Assembly: GCA_947593615.1 (NCBI GenBank)
Contig: CANQDR010000001.1
Location: forward strand, 1-64,000
DNA from: an uncultured Clostridia bacterium
GTDB lineage: Bacteria; Bacillota; Clostridia; Oscillospirales; Acutalibacteraceae
Direction of reading: 5' to 3'
Length of the DNA stretch: 64,000 nt
A program made the position numbers and the translations under genes. Positions 1 to 10,623 of this stretch are shown one piece after another (the stretch's first letter is position 1; every line of letters starts with the position of its first letter). The notes below the pieces were generated by a model. It searched no databases, had not been told where the DNA came from, and saw nothing but the letters and a program-made list of their open reading frames with translations.

Positions 1-104
1 ACAGATAACACTACAAAGATATGTACACAGCAGTATAGAACAAAAGCGAAAACAAATGGAAAAATTAAATTAATTATCGTATCAAAAATCGTCAAACAGA
101 AAGT

Positions 105-146
105 CAAAAAACCGCGAAAGTCCGATTAAATGCGGATTTTCGCGGT
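105..146 (-). terminator. Rho-independent terminator, minus strand
   Basis: An inverted repeat (ACCGCGAAA ... TTTCGCGGT, extended by TCCG/CGGA) encloses an 8-nt loop at 111-146. Read on the minus strand it is followed by a run of T (A-run 106-111 on plus). It lies more than 200 bp beyond the V-ATPase operon and has its own promoter just upstream, so it probably ends a separate short transcript. Confidence 0.7.
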
Positions 147-223
147 GATAATACATAAGTAGCTTACTTGAGGAAAAATTTTAGCGGTTTTTCAGTTTAT
201 TTTATACATATGATCTTATTATG
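105..223 (-). ncRNA. candidate small RNA of about 120 nt
   Basis: A near-consensus minus-strand promoter (230-258) predicts a start near 223, and a strong intrinsic terminator ends at about 105. The interval has no convincing ORF: the longest reading frame in transcript direction is about two dozen codons, runs through the terminator stem and lacks a clear Shine-Dalgarno. No known RNA family is recognised. It could instead be an attenuated leader of a gene left of the window. Promoter and terminator are seen; the RNA is inferred. Confidence 0.35.
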
Positions 224-229
224 TGATAT

Positions 230-258
230 ATTGTAACATAGCGTTCTTGTAATGTCAA
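230..258 (-). promoter_or_regulatory. sigma-A type promoter, minus strand
   Basis: On the minus strand a perfect TTGACA (253-258) is followed after exactly 17 bp by TACAAT (230-235), one mismatch from the -10 consensus. It lies just past the second V-ATPase terminator and fires away from the operon. Confidence 0.6.
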
Positions 259-276
259 TAAAATATTATAGATATC

Positions 277-298
277 AAAAAAGCGACATGATGTCGCT
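277..298 (-). terminator. second terminator after the V-ATPase operon
   Basis: Short stem AGCGACA/TGTCGCT with a tight loop, followed on the minus strand by six T residues. It lies about 80 bp beyond the first terminator, giving the operon a back-up stop that also insulates the promoter at 230-258. Confidence 0.65.
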
Positions 299-374
299 CA
301 CAATTCGAGCAGAAAGGTTCGACAAATTAAATATCTTATATTTGCCGAGTATAACAAAGCAATTTCCTATACAG

Positions 375-410
375 CAAAAAAGACACCGCAGAGAGTTCTG
401 CGATGTCTTT
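375..410 (-). terminator. V-ATPase operon terminator
   Basis: Fourteen-base arms (AAAGACACCGCAGA / TCTGCGATGTCTTT, one mismatch) with a 4-nt loop, followed on the minus strand by TTTTTT. It begins 15 bp after the ntpD stop codon. The 63-codon plus-strand ORF drawn across it is a shadow. Confidence 0.9.
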
Positions 411-424
411 GATAATTTATTTTG

Positions 425-1090
425 TTATTCGGCAGGCCGCTGAGAATAATTATGCGCCTTGTCAAGCAGCATATCTTTAACTTTCATCAGCCTTGTACGG
501 CTGCTGCGGTCATTTTCCTCAAGCTTCATTGAAATGTACTTGATAGTTTCCTGATAACGTGGTATCATTACGTGCTCAAGCGAATTAACCCTTCTGCGGG
601 TCTTTTCAATTTCTGCCGACATCATCTCACAGCTTTTTTCAATTTGTGCAAGACGTATCATATCGGGCAAAAGCTCGTTCAGCGACATTACCGCGTCATC
701 AAGCTCAAATGAAGTAAACGCAAAGCCATACGGAAAAATATCACCGCTGTCGCTTGTGCGTGTTACCGCAGAAAATTCGGGAATATCAACACTCATTACG
801 TTGCGTGAAGAAACCTCCAGACTTACCTGCTGTTTGGGCGACATAAGCGACGCGTCGAGTGCCTCGGCTGACATAACCGCACTTGCATTTACAAAATGCG
901 CGTTGCAGGCAGACAGCTCCTTTTCAACCTTGTCTCTAAGCTCTCTTGTTTCTTTTACAAGGTCAAGAAAACGGCGCATAAGCTCGTCGCGTTTGTCCTT
1001 TAACATTTTATGTCCGCGCACGGCGGTTGTAAGCTGCTTTTTCAGCTTTGACAACTGCATTCGTGTGGGATTTACATTCATAATTGCCAT
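425..1090 (-). CDS. ntpD: V-type ATPase subunit D (central rotor shaft)
   Basis: Subunit D forms the coiled-coil axle that links ATP hydrolysis in the A3B3 head to rotation of the membrane ring. The 221-residue length fits the family (about 200-230), and the N-terminus reads NPTRMQLSKLKKQL, the typical start of bacterial and archaeal D subunits. Long helical heptad-rich stretches lie at about 10-75 and 140-205, as expected for an antiparallel coiled coil. The start has GAAGGTG about 7 nt upstream. It is the last gene of the operon, 24 bp after ntpB, and is followed by two terminators. Confidence 0.95.
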   Translation of the reverse strand: MAIMNVNPTRMQLSKLKKQLTTAVRGHKMLKDKRDELMRRFLDLVKETRELRDKVEKELSACNAHFVNASAVMSAEALDASLMSPKQQVSLEVSSRNVMSVDIPEFSAVTRTSDSGDIFPYGFAFTSFELDDAVMSLNELLPDMIRLAQIEKSCEMMSAEIEKTRRRVNSLEHVMIPRYQETIKYISMKLEENDRSSRTRLMKVKDMLLDKAHNYSQRPAE

Positions 1091-1114
1091 AAATCAGCAC
1101 CTTCAATGCAGTTA

Positions 1115-2485
1115 TTATTCGCCGTAGAATTCATCAAGCATATCGTCCTTAATACGTTTAAGCTCGCTTCTCGGAAGAATGTGGAGCAGTTTCCAGCCGA
1201 TGTCAAGCGTTTCTTCAATTGAACGGTTAGAATCGTATCCCTGCGAAACATACTCGTTTTCAAATGCTTCTGCAAATTCTGCGTATTTCTTATCCATATC
1301 GGTGAGCGCCGCCTCGCCGAGAATTACCATAAGTTCTCTTGCGTCCTTGCCACGCGCATATGCCGCAAACAGCTGGTTCATTGTAGCCGCATGGTCTTTA
1401 CGCGTACGGTCAGGACCGATACCCTTGTCTTTTAGTCGGGAAAGCGACGGGAGAACGTCAATAGGCGGAGTTACTCCCTTGCGGTAAAGCTCACGTGACA
1501 GAATAATCTGACCTTCCGTGATGTATCCAGTAAGGTCGGGAATCGGGTGTGTTTTATCATCTTCAGGCATTGTGAGGATTGGAATCAGCGTAATTGAGCC
1601 TTCCTTTCCCTTCAAACGTCCTGCACGTTCATACAGAGTTGCAAGATCCGTGTACATATAGCCCGGATAACCTCTTCGTCCGGGTACCTCTTTTCTTGCG
1701 GCAGAAACCTCACGCAAAGCGTCGGCGTAGTTTGTGATGTCGGTCATAATTACAAGAACGTGCATTCCCAAGTCAAATGCAAGATATTCCGCTGCGGTAA
1801 GAGCCATTTTAGGTGTTGCAATACGCTCAATTGCAGGGTCGTTTGCAAGATTTACAAACATGACTGTTCTGTCGATTGCGCCTGTTTCCTTAAAGGACTG
1901 TACAAAATAGTCAGACTCCTCAAAAGTAATACCCATAGCCGCAAAAACAACGGCGAACTGCTCGTTCTTGCCTCTTACGGCTGCCTGACGTGCAATCTGA
2001 GCCGCAAGCTGAGCGTGCGGAAGTCCAGACGCCGAGAAAATCGGCAATTTCTGTCCTCTTACAAGCGTATTAAGTCCGTCAATGGCGGAAATACCCGTCT
2101 GAATAAATTCCTGAGGATAGTTTCTTGCCGCCGGATTCATAGGAGTTCCGTTGATGTCAAGACGTTTTTCGGGAATCAGCGCAGGGCCGTCGTCAATTGG
2201 ATTGCCAAGACCGTCAAATACTCGCGAAAGCATATCGGGCGATACTGGAAGCTCCATTGACCTGCCGAGAAAACGCACTTTTGAGCCCGCAAGGTTAATG
2301 CCTGCCGAAGATTCAAAAAGCTGAACAAGCGCATTGCTTCCGTTTACTTCAAGAACTCTGCAACGGCGTGTTTCGCCGTTAGGAAGCTCAATTTCACCGA
2401 GCTCGTCATACGTTACGCCTTCAACGTCGCTTATCATCATCAGAGGGCCGGCAACCTCTTTTATGGTGCGGTATTCCTTTGGCAT
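1115..2485 (-). CDS. ntpB: V-type ATPase subunit B (non-catalytic)
   Basis: Subunit B alternates with A in the soluble head and carries the non-catalytic nucleotide site. At 456 residues it has the usual length. The N-terminal barrel ([17 protein letters not shown]) and the central [16 protein letters not shown] segment are family signatures; the latter replaces a true Walker A, as is normal for B. The conserved [20 protein letters not shown] stretch sits near 270-290. The ATG overlaps the ntpA stop codon (TGATG arrangement) and AAGGAGTGA precedes it, so translation is coupled to ntpA. Confidence 0.97.
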   Translation of the reverse strand: MPKEYRTIKEVAGPLMMISDVEGVTYDELGEIELPNGETRRCRVLEVNGSNALVQLFESSAGINLAGSKVRFLGRSMELPVSPDMLSRVFDGLGNPIDDGPALIPEKRLDINGTPMNPAARNYPQEFIQTGISAIDGLNTLVRGQKLPIFSASGLPHAQLAAQIARQAAVRGKNEQFAVVFAAMGITFEESDYFVQSFKETGAIDRTVMFVNLANDPAIERIATPKMALTAAEYLAFDLGMHVLVIMTDITNYADALREVSAARKEVPGRRGYPGYMYTDLATLYERAGRLKGKEGSITLIPILTMPEDDKTHPIPDLTGYITEGQIILSRELYRKGVTPPIDVLPSLSRLKDKGIGPDRTRKDHAATMNQLFAAYARGKDARELMVILGEAALTDMDKKYAEFAEAFENEYVSQGYDSNRSIEETLDIGWKLLHILPRSELKRIKDDMLDEFYGE

Positions 2486-4251
2486 CAGTCATCACTCCTT
2501 TTCAGCACGTCATTAATTTCACTGTCAAGCTGAGCCTCTATTGACTCAAACTCGTCATTTATCTTATCTTCCTGTTCGTATTTAAAACGGCCGATGCGTT
2601 CACGTACGGGAATATTTACAAGCATTTCTATGTCTGCACCCTTTTCAAGCGCATCTGACGCCTTGTCATAATAACTTAAAATCGAGCGCATCATAAGCAC
2701 CTGCTTTTTCAGCGAGGTGTATGTGTCGGTCGGGTCAAACGCATTCTGGTGCAGATAGTCCTCACGAATTGAGCGCGAGGTCTCAAGCTTTAGTCTGTCG
2801 GGAGCGGAAAGCGCATCCATACCTACAAGGTTTACTATTTCCTGTAATTCCGACTCATCCTGCAAAAGCGCCATAAGTCTGCCCCTTAGCTCCATAAAGT
2901 CGGGAGCGGCATTTTCGGCGAACCAATCTTTAAGCTGGTCTGTATAAAGCGAATAACTTGTCAGCCAGTTAATTGCAGGAAAGTGACGTTTATATGCAAG
3001 ATTTGCGTCAAGTCCCCAGAATACCTTAACAATTCTGAGCGTAGCCTGAGAAACGGGCTCGGAAATATCGCCGCCCGGAGGTGAAACCGCGCCGATTACC
3101 GACAGCGCACCTTCGGTGTCCTCGCTTCCGTTTACTATTACTCGGCCTGCACGCTCATAGAACTGAGCAAGACGGCTTCCGAGATATGCAGGATAACCCT
3201 CTTCGCCGGGCATTTCTTCAAGTCGTCCAGACATTTCACGCAGAGCCTCTGCCCAGCGTGAGGTCGAGTCAGCCATAAGAGCAACGGTATAGCCCATATC
3301 ACGGAAATATTCGGCGATTGTAATACCTGTATAAATTGAGGCTTCACGCGCCGCAACAGGCATATCAGATGTGTTTGCGATAAGCACGGTACGCTCCATA
3401 AGTGAGTTGCCTGTGCGCGGATCTTTAAGCTCTGGGAATTCGTTTAGAACATCGGTCATTTCGTTTCCGCGTTCACCACAGCCGATGTAAACAATAATGT
3501 CGGCGGCAGCCCACTTTGCAAGCTGGTGCTGCACAACGGTCTTGCCCGAACCGAACGGGCCCGGAACTGCCGCAACTCCGCCTTTTGCAAGCGGAAACAG
3601 AGTATCAATGGGTCGCTGACCCGTAGTGAGAAGAATATCAGGAGAAAGTTTTCTCTTGTACGGACGTCCTACACGAACAGGCCAAGTTGTGAACATTTTA
3701 ATCTCTTCACTGCCCTTATCGCTTTTTATTACAGCGACTACTTCATCAATTGTAAAATCGCCTTCAGCTATTTTTTCTACAGTTCCGTTTATTTTATTTG
3801 GCACGAGAATTTTATGAAGAACGGCGTTCGTTTCCTGAACTGTTCCGAGCACATCTCCCGAAACGACCTTATCGCCTATTTTTACAACAGGAGTAAAATG
3901 CCATTTCTTTTCATGGTTAAGAGAAGGTACGTCAACGCCTCGTTTAAGATTTGTGCCCGCAACCTTCATAATTTCATTCAGAGGACGCTGAATACCGTCA
4001 TATATCGAACCGATAAGACCGGGGCCAAGCTCTACCGAAAGCGGAGCACCCGTAGATTCAACCTCTTCGCCCGGTCCGAGTCCCGAAGTTTCCTCATATA
4101 CCTGAATTGAAGCACGATCGTCGTGCATTTCTATTATTTCACCGATAAGACGCTGTTTGCTTACACGAACAACGTCAAACATATTTGCGTCACGCATTCC
4201 GTCTGCAATTACCAGAGGACCTGCGACTTTTGTAATTATTCCTGATTTCAA
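2485..4251 (-). CDS. ntpA: V-type ATPase catalytic subunit A
   Basis: Catalytic ATP-hydrolysing subunit of the head. About 588 residues: an N-terminal barrel ([12 protein letters not shown]), the A-specific bulge at about 110-200, Walker A GPFGSGKT near 230-240, the GERGNEM motif, and the Walker B/arginine region around [20 protein letters not shown]. The ORF track starts at a GTG (4260) that lies inside the Shine-Dalgarno (GAGGTG). A TTG at 4251, six bases after that site, gives [14 protein letters not shown], matching family N-termini, so I place the start there. The gene lies 10 bp after ntpF. Confidence 0.96.
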   Translation of the reverse strand: MKSGIITKVAGPLVIADGMRDANMFDVVRVSKQRLIGEIIEMHDDRASIQVYEETSGLGPGEEVESTGAPLSVELGPGLIGSIYDGIQRPLNEIMKVAGTNLKRGVDVPSLNHEKKWHFTPVVKIGDKVVSGDVLGTVQETNAVLHKILVPNKINGTVEKIAEGDFTIDEVVAVIKSDKGSEEIKMFTTWPVRVGRPYKRKLSPDILLTTGQRPIDTLFPLAKGGVAAVPGPFGSGKTVVQHQLAKWAAADIIVYIGCGERGNEMTDVLNEFPELKDPRTGNSLMERTVLIANTSDMPVAAREASIYTGITIAEYFRDMGYTVALMADSTSRWAEALREMSGRLEEMPGEEGYPAYLGSRLAQFYERAGRVIVNGSEDTEGALSVIGAVSPPGGDISEPVSQATLRIVKVFWGLDANLAYKRHFPAINWLTSYSLYTDQLKDWFAENAAPDFMELRGRLMALLQDESELQEIVNLVGMDALSAPDRLKLETSRSIREDYLHQNAFDPTDTYTSLKKQVLMMRSILSYYDKASDALEKGADIEMLVNIPVRERIGRFKYEQEDKINDEFESIEAQLDSEINDVLKRSDD

Positions 4252-4261
4252 ATTATACACC

Positions 4262-4585
4262 TCAATCGTTGAAGATTATATCGGAACCGACCGCCTGTTC
4301 AACAAATGATGACAGACGTTTTGTGCCTATTCCGGAATTTCCCTTTACGCCGGGGATCGGAATTATGGCAGGAGTCAGCTTTTCTTCATAGCGTTTGCGT
4401 TCTTTTTCAACCAATTCAAACAATTCTTCAGTAAGATAAATTACAGCGTAATTGTCGCTGTCTGCAAGTCTGCGCAGTAAATGCTGTGCCTCGTCAGAAT
4501 CGGTGCAGGGAAATATGTCAAGTCCGATTGCGCAAAAGCCCTTGATGCTTTCGGAATCTCCGATTACTGCAATGTTTTTAGCCAT
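4262..4585 (-). CDS. ntpF: V-type ATPase subunit F
   Basis: Small central-stalk subunit that binds subunit D and modulates activity. From ATG 4585 ([12 protein letters not shown]) it is 107 residues, the usual size. The opening strand-loop IAVIGD, the mid LTEELFE segment and the near-C-terminal IPIPGVKG are typical of the F fold. The ORF track begins three codons earlier at a GTG with no better ribosome site. The start overlaps the end of ntpC by 8 bp, so it is translationally coupled. Confidence 0.92.
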   Translation of the reverse strand: MAKNIAVIGDSESIKGFCAIGLDIFPCTDSDEAQHLLRRLADSDNYAVIYLTEELFELVEKERKRYEEKLTPAIIPIPGVKGNSGIGTKRLSSFVEQAVGSDIIFND

Positions 4586-5549
4586 ATATCTCACGCAGCC
4601 TTTCCCTGATTATTTCCGTATCGGAGTTAGTCCTGATTCCGCTTGCAATTATGTGGATTACCTTCTTTTCCGCTTCAAAGCCAAGATAATATCCGATTAT
4701 CGGTTCTGCGCCTTCGCTTGCGCGTTTGCAGATTTCAACTGCCATTCCTATCAGTTTGTTGTCAACAAATCTTTCAAACGCAGACGGAGATTTTTTATAT
4801 TCGTCAATTGCAGTTTTGCAGTCGTATTCGCTGTATTTTGAAACTTCATCAATTAAAGCGTCACAGCCCTTAAGAGCTGAATTTATTACCGACGTTTTTC
4901 TGAAGTTTTCAACATCACACAGAGCTTTAAGCAGATAATCTCTGTCTGTGCCCGTTCTTGAACTGCGTATTGCAATTTTTAAATTATTGTAAAATACAAG
5001 TGTTTTAAAATAGCTGCTTAAAAATTCCGAACTCGATTTTTCGGAATCGGCAAGCATTTTTTCCATAACCGCTCTGTCGATTATTGCGTCGCACATTCGT
5101 GCGTCGCCTGTATGCGCCAATATCTCGTATGCTTCATCAGCCGCATTTCCGAGCCATTCGGGAAGAAGCGAAAACTTTCTGTTTTCAACGGCTTTCTTCA
5201 TAACATCGGCGTCAATCGTATACGGAGCGATAAGCAATTCATCATATTTTCGGTCTGCCATAGTGCCCTTGAGGACGACCTTGAGATTATGAATATCATT
5301 CTGATATATAAAAGGCGCAAAAATGTCAAAGTCGGGAGCAATGCTTTTAAGATAACTCCATACCGAGTCTGCATGACTGCTTAAAATCTCATCGATTTCG
5401 TTTCCGTCACCGTATCCCTTGTCATTCAAAAAGCGGCAAAGCTCGTCTAAACTTCTAAACGAAAGCATTTGCTCAATATCAGAACCTGTTAAAAGAGATT
5501 TTTCCTTTGCGCGCACAGAGCCGATGGAAAATTCATATGATAAAGCCAT
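4578..5549 (-). CDS. ntpC: V-type ATPase subunit C (stalk/socket, d-like)
   Basis: Forms the conical socket between the membrane ring and the central shaft. The 323 residues are predominantly helical and fit the 320-380 residue family. The signature ENRKFSLLPEWLG and the C-terminal IGYYLGFEAEKKVIHIIASG (with an invariant Glu-Ala-Glu) are characteristic. A strong AAGGAGG lies 5-6 nt before ATG 5549. It lies between ntpE and ntpF, the order seen in Enterococcus and Clostridia. Confidence 0.94.
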   Translation of the reverse strand: MALSYEFSIGSVRAKEKSLLTGSDIEQMLSFRSLDELCRFLNDKGYGDGNEIDEILSSHADSVWSYLKSIAPDFDIFAPFIYQNDIHNLKVVLKGTMADRKYDELLIAPYTIDADVMKKAVENRKFSLLPEWLGNAADEAYEILAHTGDARMCDAIIDRAVMEKMLADSEKSSSEFLSSYFKTLVFYNNLKIAIRSSRTGTDRDYLLKALCDVENFRKTSVINSALKGCDALIDEVSKYSEYDCKTAIDEYKKSPSAFERFVDNKLIGMAVEICKRASEGAEPIIGYYLGFEAEKKVIHIIASGIRTNSDTEIIRERLREIYG

Positions 5550-5558
5550 AAATCCTCC

Positions 5559-6140
5559 TTACTTCGCAAACAGTTCACGATTTATCAAATCCTCTGTTTC
5601 ATCGCGCTTGTCCGCAATTATTGCCGCAAAGTCCATATTTTCTTCAATATCACCGCATTTAAGAATAAATCCGCCTGATATTTCAGCAGGAGTTTTGCTG
5701 ATATTTACACTAAGTCCGTTTTGCTCAAGCTTTTGTCCGAAATCGGACGGAAGTCTTGAAATATCCTTTGCGTTAAGCAGGATTTCACCCTGCCTGCCGC
5801 TCAGCTTTGATGCAAGCCTGTAAATTATATTAAAATACTCATTATCATCAAGATTTATAAGGTAGTCAAGAATTGCGTCTACCGTAATATCAATTTCCCT
5901 GCGGCGCCTTTTAAGCAGTGCATTTCTTATTTCAAGCTCTGCGCGGCTTTTTGACGAAGCGTTGATCTGACTTACCTTAACCTCAGCCTTTTGAGCAATT
6001 TCAAGCGCGGCCTTGTCAGCCTGTGCCCTGCCCTCTTCAAGTATCTGCGAGCAGGTGTCTGCGGCTTCTTTTTCAATTGCCCTTATATTTTCGTCGCAGT
6101 CTGATTTTATGCGGCTGAGAATTTTGTCACCGCCGTTCAT
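5559..6140 (-). CDS. ntpE: V-type ATPase subunit E (peripheral stalk)
   Basis: Peripheral-stalk subunit that with the H/G subunit holds the catalytic head stationary. The track gives 204 residues, but ATG 6140 (MNGGDKILSRI) has AAAGGTGGGG at the right distance, so I prefer a 193-residue product. Residues 1-90 are charged Ala/Glu/Lys coiled coil; the C-terminal half holds the globular domain with SGGFILKCGDIEENMDF, the usual family ending. About 110 bp separate it from ntpK. Confidence 0.93.
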   Translation of the reverse strand: MNGGDKILSRIKSDCDENIRAIEKEAADTCSQILEEGRAQADKAALEIAQKAEVKVSQINASSKSRAELEIRNALLKRRRREIDITVDAILDYLINLDDNEYFNIIYRLASKLSGRQGEILLNAKDISRLPSDFGQKLEQNGLSVNISKTPAEISGGFILKCGDIEENMDFAAIIADKRDETEDLINRELFAK

Positions 6141-6251
6141 ACAGACCCCACCTTTCTGTTCAAATTTTCTCATACTAACACCGTTTAAAAACGAAATAAA
6201 ATTTAATGCAAATTTGCCTTTATAATATCCGTTTTTAATTGGAGCTAAACA

Positions 6252-8707
<2,456 letters not shown>

Positions 8708-8741
8708 TTAACATCACCACATTCTCAAATTAACGGTCAAA

Positions 8742-9053
8742 TCAGCCAATTAAATGGTTTACGGCATTTTTGATTACTCTTGTGCGGTTATTCTCCGCTT
8801 TTGCGGATATTTTCGCACATTCTTTTTCGGCATTTTCTACTGCTTTTTCAAGCTCGGTATTGCCGTTTGACTTAGCAGCCTCATAAAGCGCGTCAGCCTT
8901 TTCATTTGCTTTATCTTCTGCGTCTTTTATCAGCTGAGCGGCATCCTTTTTTGCTTGTTGCACCATTTCTGCCGCTTTTGATTTTGCGTCGGCTTCACGC
9001 TGTCGACATTCCTCTTCGGCATTATAAATGGCTTCTAACATATCCTTTGCCAT
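8742..9053 (-). CDS. ntpH: V-type ATPase peripheral stalk subunit H/G
   Basis: 103 residues, almost wholly a charged coiled coil (about 5-100) rich in Ala, Glu and Lys. Position and composition fit the small stalk partner of subunit E that opens many clostridial V-ATPase operons. AAAGAGGAGC lies just upstream of ATG 9053. The sequence itself has low information, so the call depends on context; it is the first gene of the operon, 35 bp before ntpI. Confidence 0.85.
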   Translation of the reverse strand: MAKDMLEAIYNAEEECRQREADAKSKAAEMVQQAKKDAAQLIKDAEDKANEKADALYEAAKSNGNTELEKAVENAEKECAKISAKAENNRTRVIKNAVNHLIG

Positions 9054-9147
9054 ATTTTTGCTCCTCTTTGATATAATTTGTATTGAAATAAAACTATATA
9101 TTTTATCTCAAATTTAAAATATTCAAATCAAAAATGTACTAATCCAA

Positions 9148-9176
9148 AATATACCACATTTTCAGCAAAAAATCAA
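9148..9176 (-). promoter_or_regulatory. probable V-ATPase operon promoter
   Basis: On the minus strand TTGATT (9171-9176) and TATATT (9148-9153) are 17 bp apart, with TGG directly before the -10 (extended -10). The predicted leader is about 88 nt. The region is so AT-rich that other -10-like words occur. Confidence 0.45.
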
Positions 9177-9304
9177 CTTACAAATATTATATTTTGTTGA
9201 TTTTCAGATATTTTATTTTATCTCTTTTAATTAACGCTTTAAATTCAGCCTATTTCTTTCGTTATTATTCCAAAATAAATATAATTTAATTAACTGCACT
9301 ATTC

Positions 9305-9333
9305 TTGACATTACAAATGCAACTAATTAAAAT
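9305..9333 (+). promoter_or_regulatory. promoter of ybaK
   Basis: Perfect TTGACA (9305-9310), 17-bp spacer, TAAAAT (9328-9333). The start near 9340 gives a leader of about 25 nt ending in an AGGGTGA ribosome site before ATG 9365. Confidence 0.75.
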
Positions 9334-9364
9334 TAAATAAAAATATAATTATCAGGGTGACATT

Positions 9365-9838
9365 ATGGCAGAGTTTAAAACTAATGTTATGAGAATTCTT
9401 GAAAAAGCAAATATCGAATATACAGCGCATCAATATCCTCACGGTAAAGAAGCCGTTGACGGAGTAACAGTTGCTGAGCTTTTAAATCAAAATCCCGACT
9501 ATGTTTTCAAAACGCTTGTAACAAAGGGCAGCAAAGACTATTATGTTTTTGTTGTTCCCGTCAAAGAAGAACTTGACCTTAAAAAATGTGCAAAAAGCGT
9601 GGGAGAAAAATCCGTTGAAATGATACACGTTAAAGATATTACTAAAGTAACGGGTTATGTACGAGGCGGCTGTTCTCCCGTAGGAATGAAAAAGCAATAC
9701 AGAACCACTTTTCATATTACCGCTGAGAAAATTCCCCGTATTATTGTAAGCGCAGGAAAAATCGGGTATCAAATTGAATTGGCTCCCCAAAAATTAATTG
9801 AACTTACAAACGCGCAGTGTGCGGATATTATTAGGTGA
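9365..9838 (+). CDS. ybaK: Cys-tRNA(Pro)/Cys-tRNA(Cys) deacylase, YbaK/EbsC family
   Basis: Editing enzyme that hydrolyses cysteine mischarged on tRNA(Pro), acting freely in trans. 157 residues, the standard size for the single-domain YbaK fold. The conserved lysine is in DYVFKTLV (near 50) and the family hallmark GYVRGGCSPVGMKK lies at about 97-110. The C-terminal RIIVSAGKIGYQIELAP segment is also typical. It is a single-gene unit with its own near-consensus promoter and is followed by the separately regulated tetR. Confidence 0.94.
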   Translation: MAEFKTNVMRILEKANIEYTAHQYPHGKEAVDGVTVAELLNQNPDYVFKTLVTKGSKDYYVFVVPVKEELDLKKCAKSVGEKSVEMIHVKDITKVTGYVRGGCSPVGMKKQYRTTFHITAEKIPRIIVSAGKIGYQIELAPQKLIELTNAQCADIIR

Positions 9839-9888
9839 TGTAAACAATTTACCGTAAAATATTTACAATTTTATTTAGAAACAACATA

Positions 9889-9917
9889 TTGACACTCCTT
9901 TTTGATGGTGATAAAAT
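9889..9917 (+). promoter_or_regulatory. promoter of the tetR-RND unit
   Basis: TTGACA (9889-9894), 17 bp, TAAAAT (9912-9917): as strong as the ybaK promoter. The predicted start near 9924 falls inside the palindrome at 9918-9934. Confidence 0.75.
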
Positions 9918-9934
9918 TATGACAGTCAGTCATA
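9918..9934. promoter_or_regulatory. likely TetR operator
   Basis: A 17-bp inverted repeat, TATGAC-AGTCA-GTCATA, begins directly after the -10 and covers the predicted start site. The TGAC...GTCA half-site style is common for TetR-family operators, and the next gene encodes such a regulator. Binding here would block initiation, giving negative autoregulation of tetR and probably of the exporter. The repeat is seen; its role is inferred. Confidence 0.55.
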
Positions 9935-9968
9935 TGATAGGTTGTCACATCTGCAAAGGAGTGTTTTT

Positions 9969-10586
9969 ATGATTAAAAAAACTTTTTATAATCTTCCCGA
10001 AGAAAAACGTCAGAGAATTATTGACGCGATTATGAAGGAGTTCTCAAGTTCTACCGCTGAAAAAGTCAGCATAAACAGAATTATAAAGACCGCCAATATT
10101 TCAAGGGGCAGTTTTTATCAATATTTTGACGATAAGGTTGACCTTGTTGAAGTGCTTACAAAAAAGTTTATTGACCTGTCGCTTGAGGGTGCAAACATAG
10201 CTCTGAAATATTCAAACAACGATATTTTCTATACATATGAAAAACTGTTTGAAATTATTTCTGATTTTGCAAAGGACAGCAGACAAAAAGCCATATTAAA
10301 AAATCTTTTAAATAATCTCAGGGCTAACGACGACTTAATATCGGAATATCTGTTAAACAGATTTGACGGTTTTGCGGCACTGCAGGACGTTTCTAAGCAT
10401 TTTAACAGAGATAATCTTAAATATAAAGATGATTACAGTGTAGAATGTCTTTCACAAATTCTTACGCAAGTGCTTAAAAATGCTCTTTTTAATGTTTATG
10501 TAATGGGCAAAGATTCCAATAATGTAAAAGAAAGCTATATGCGCAAGCTTGAAATTATAAAGCAGGGTGCAGTAATTAAATATTAA
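9969..10586 (+). CDS. TetR/AcrR-family transcriptional regulator
   Basis: Probable repressor of the downstream exporter. The N-terminal helix-turn-helix is clear at about 10-55: RIIDAIMKEFSS, then INRIIKTANISRGSFYQYFDDKVDL, the canonical TetR recognition helix. The remaining 150 residues form the variable helical ligand domain. I start it at ATG 9969 (MIKKTFYNLPEE), preceded by AAAGGAG; the track's start at 9942 lies inside the leader. It is 37 bp before the RND gene on the same strand, behind a palindromic operator. The ligand cannot be read from sequence. Confidence 0.92.
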   Translation: MIKKTFYNLPEEKRQRIIDAIMKEFSSSTAEKVSINRIIKTANISRGSFYQYFDDKVDLVEVLTKKFIDLSLEGANIALKYSNNDIFYTYEKLFEIISDFAKDSRQKAILKNLLNNLRANDDLISEYLLNRFDGFAALQDVSKHFNRDNLKYKDDYSVECLSQILTQVLKNALFNVYVMGKDSNNVKESYMRKLEIIKQGAVIKY

Positions 10587-10623
10587 GCTAATCACAAATT
10601 AATCTGCAATTAAGGAGTAATCA

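Larger units (their letters stand above)
9054..9364. other. divergent intergenic region, V-ATPase / ybaK
   Basis: A 311-bp very AT-rich gap between divergent transcription units. It holds one plausible promoter for each side (entered separately). I see no ORF with a ribosome site, no strong hairpin and no riboswitch-like structure. Confidence 0.7.

Noticed and set aside
252-443. 63-codon plus-strand ORF at the left edge
   Set aside because: It runs across two minus-strand terminators and into ntpD, has no ribosome site and no family resemblance.
1760-4110. Long plus-strand ORFs (166 and 194 codons) opposite ntpB and ntpA
   Set aside because: Antisense shadows of strongly conserved genes, with Cys/Arg/Phe-rich non-protein-like composition.
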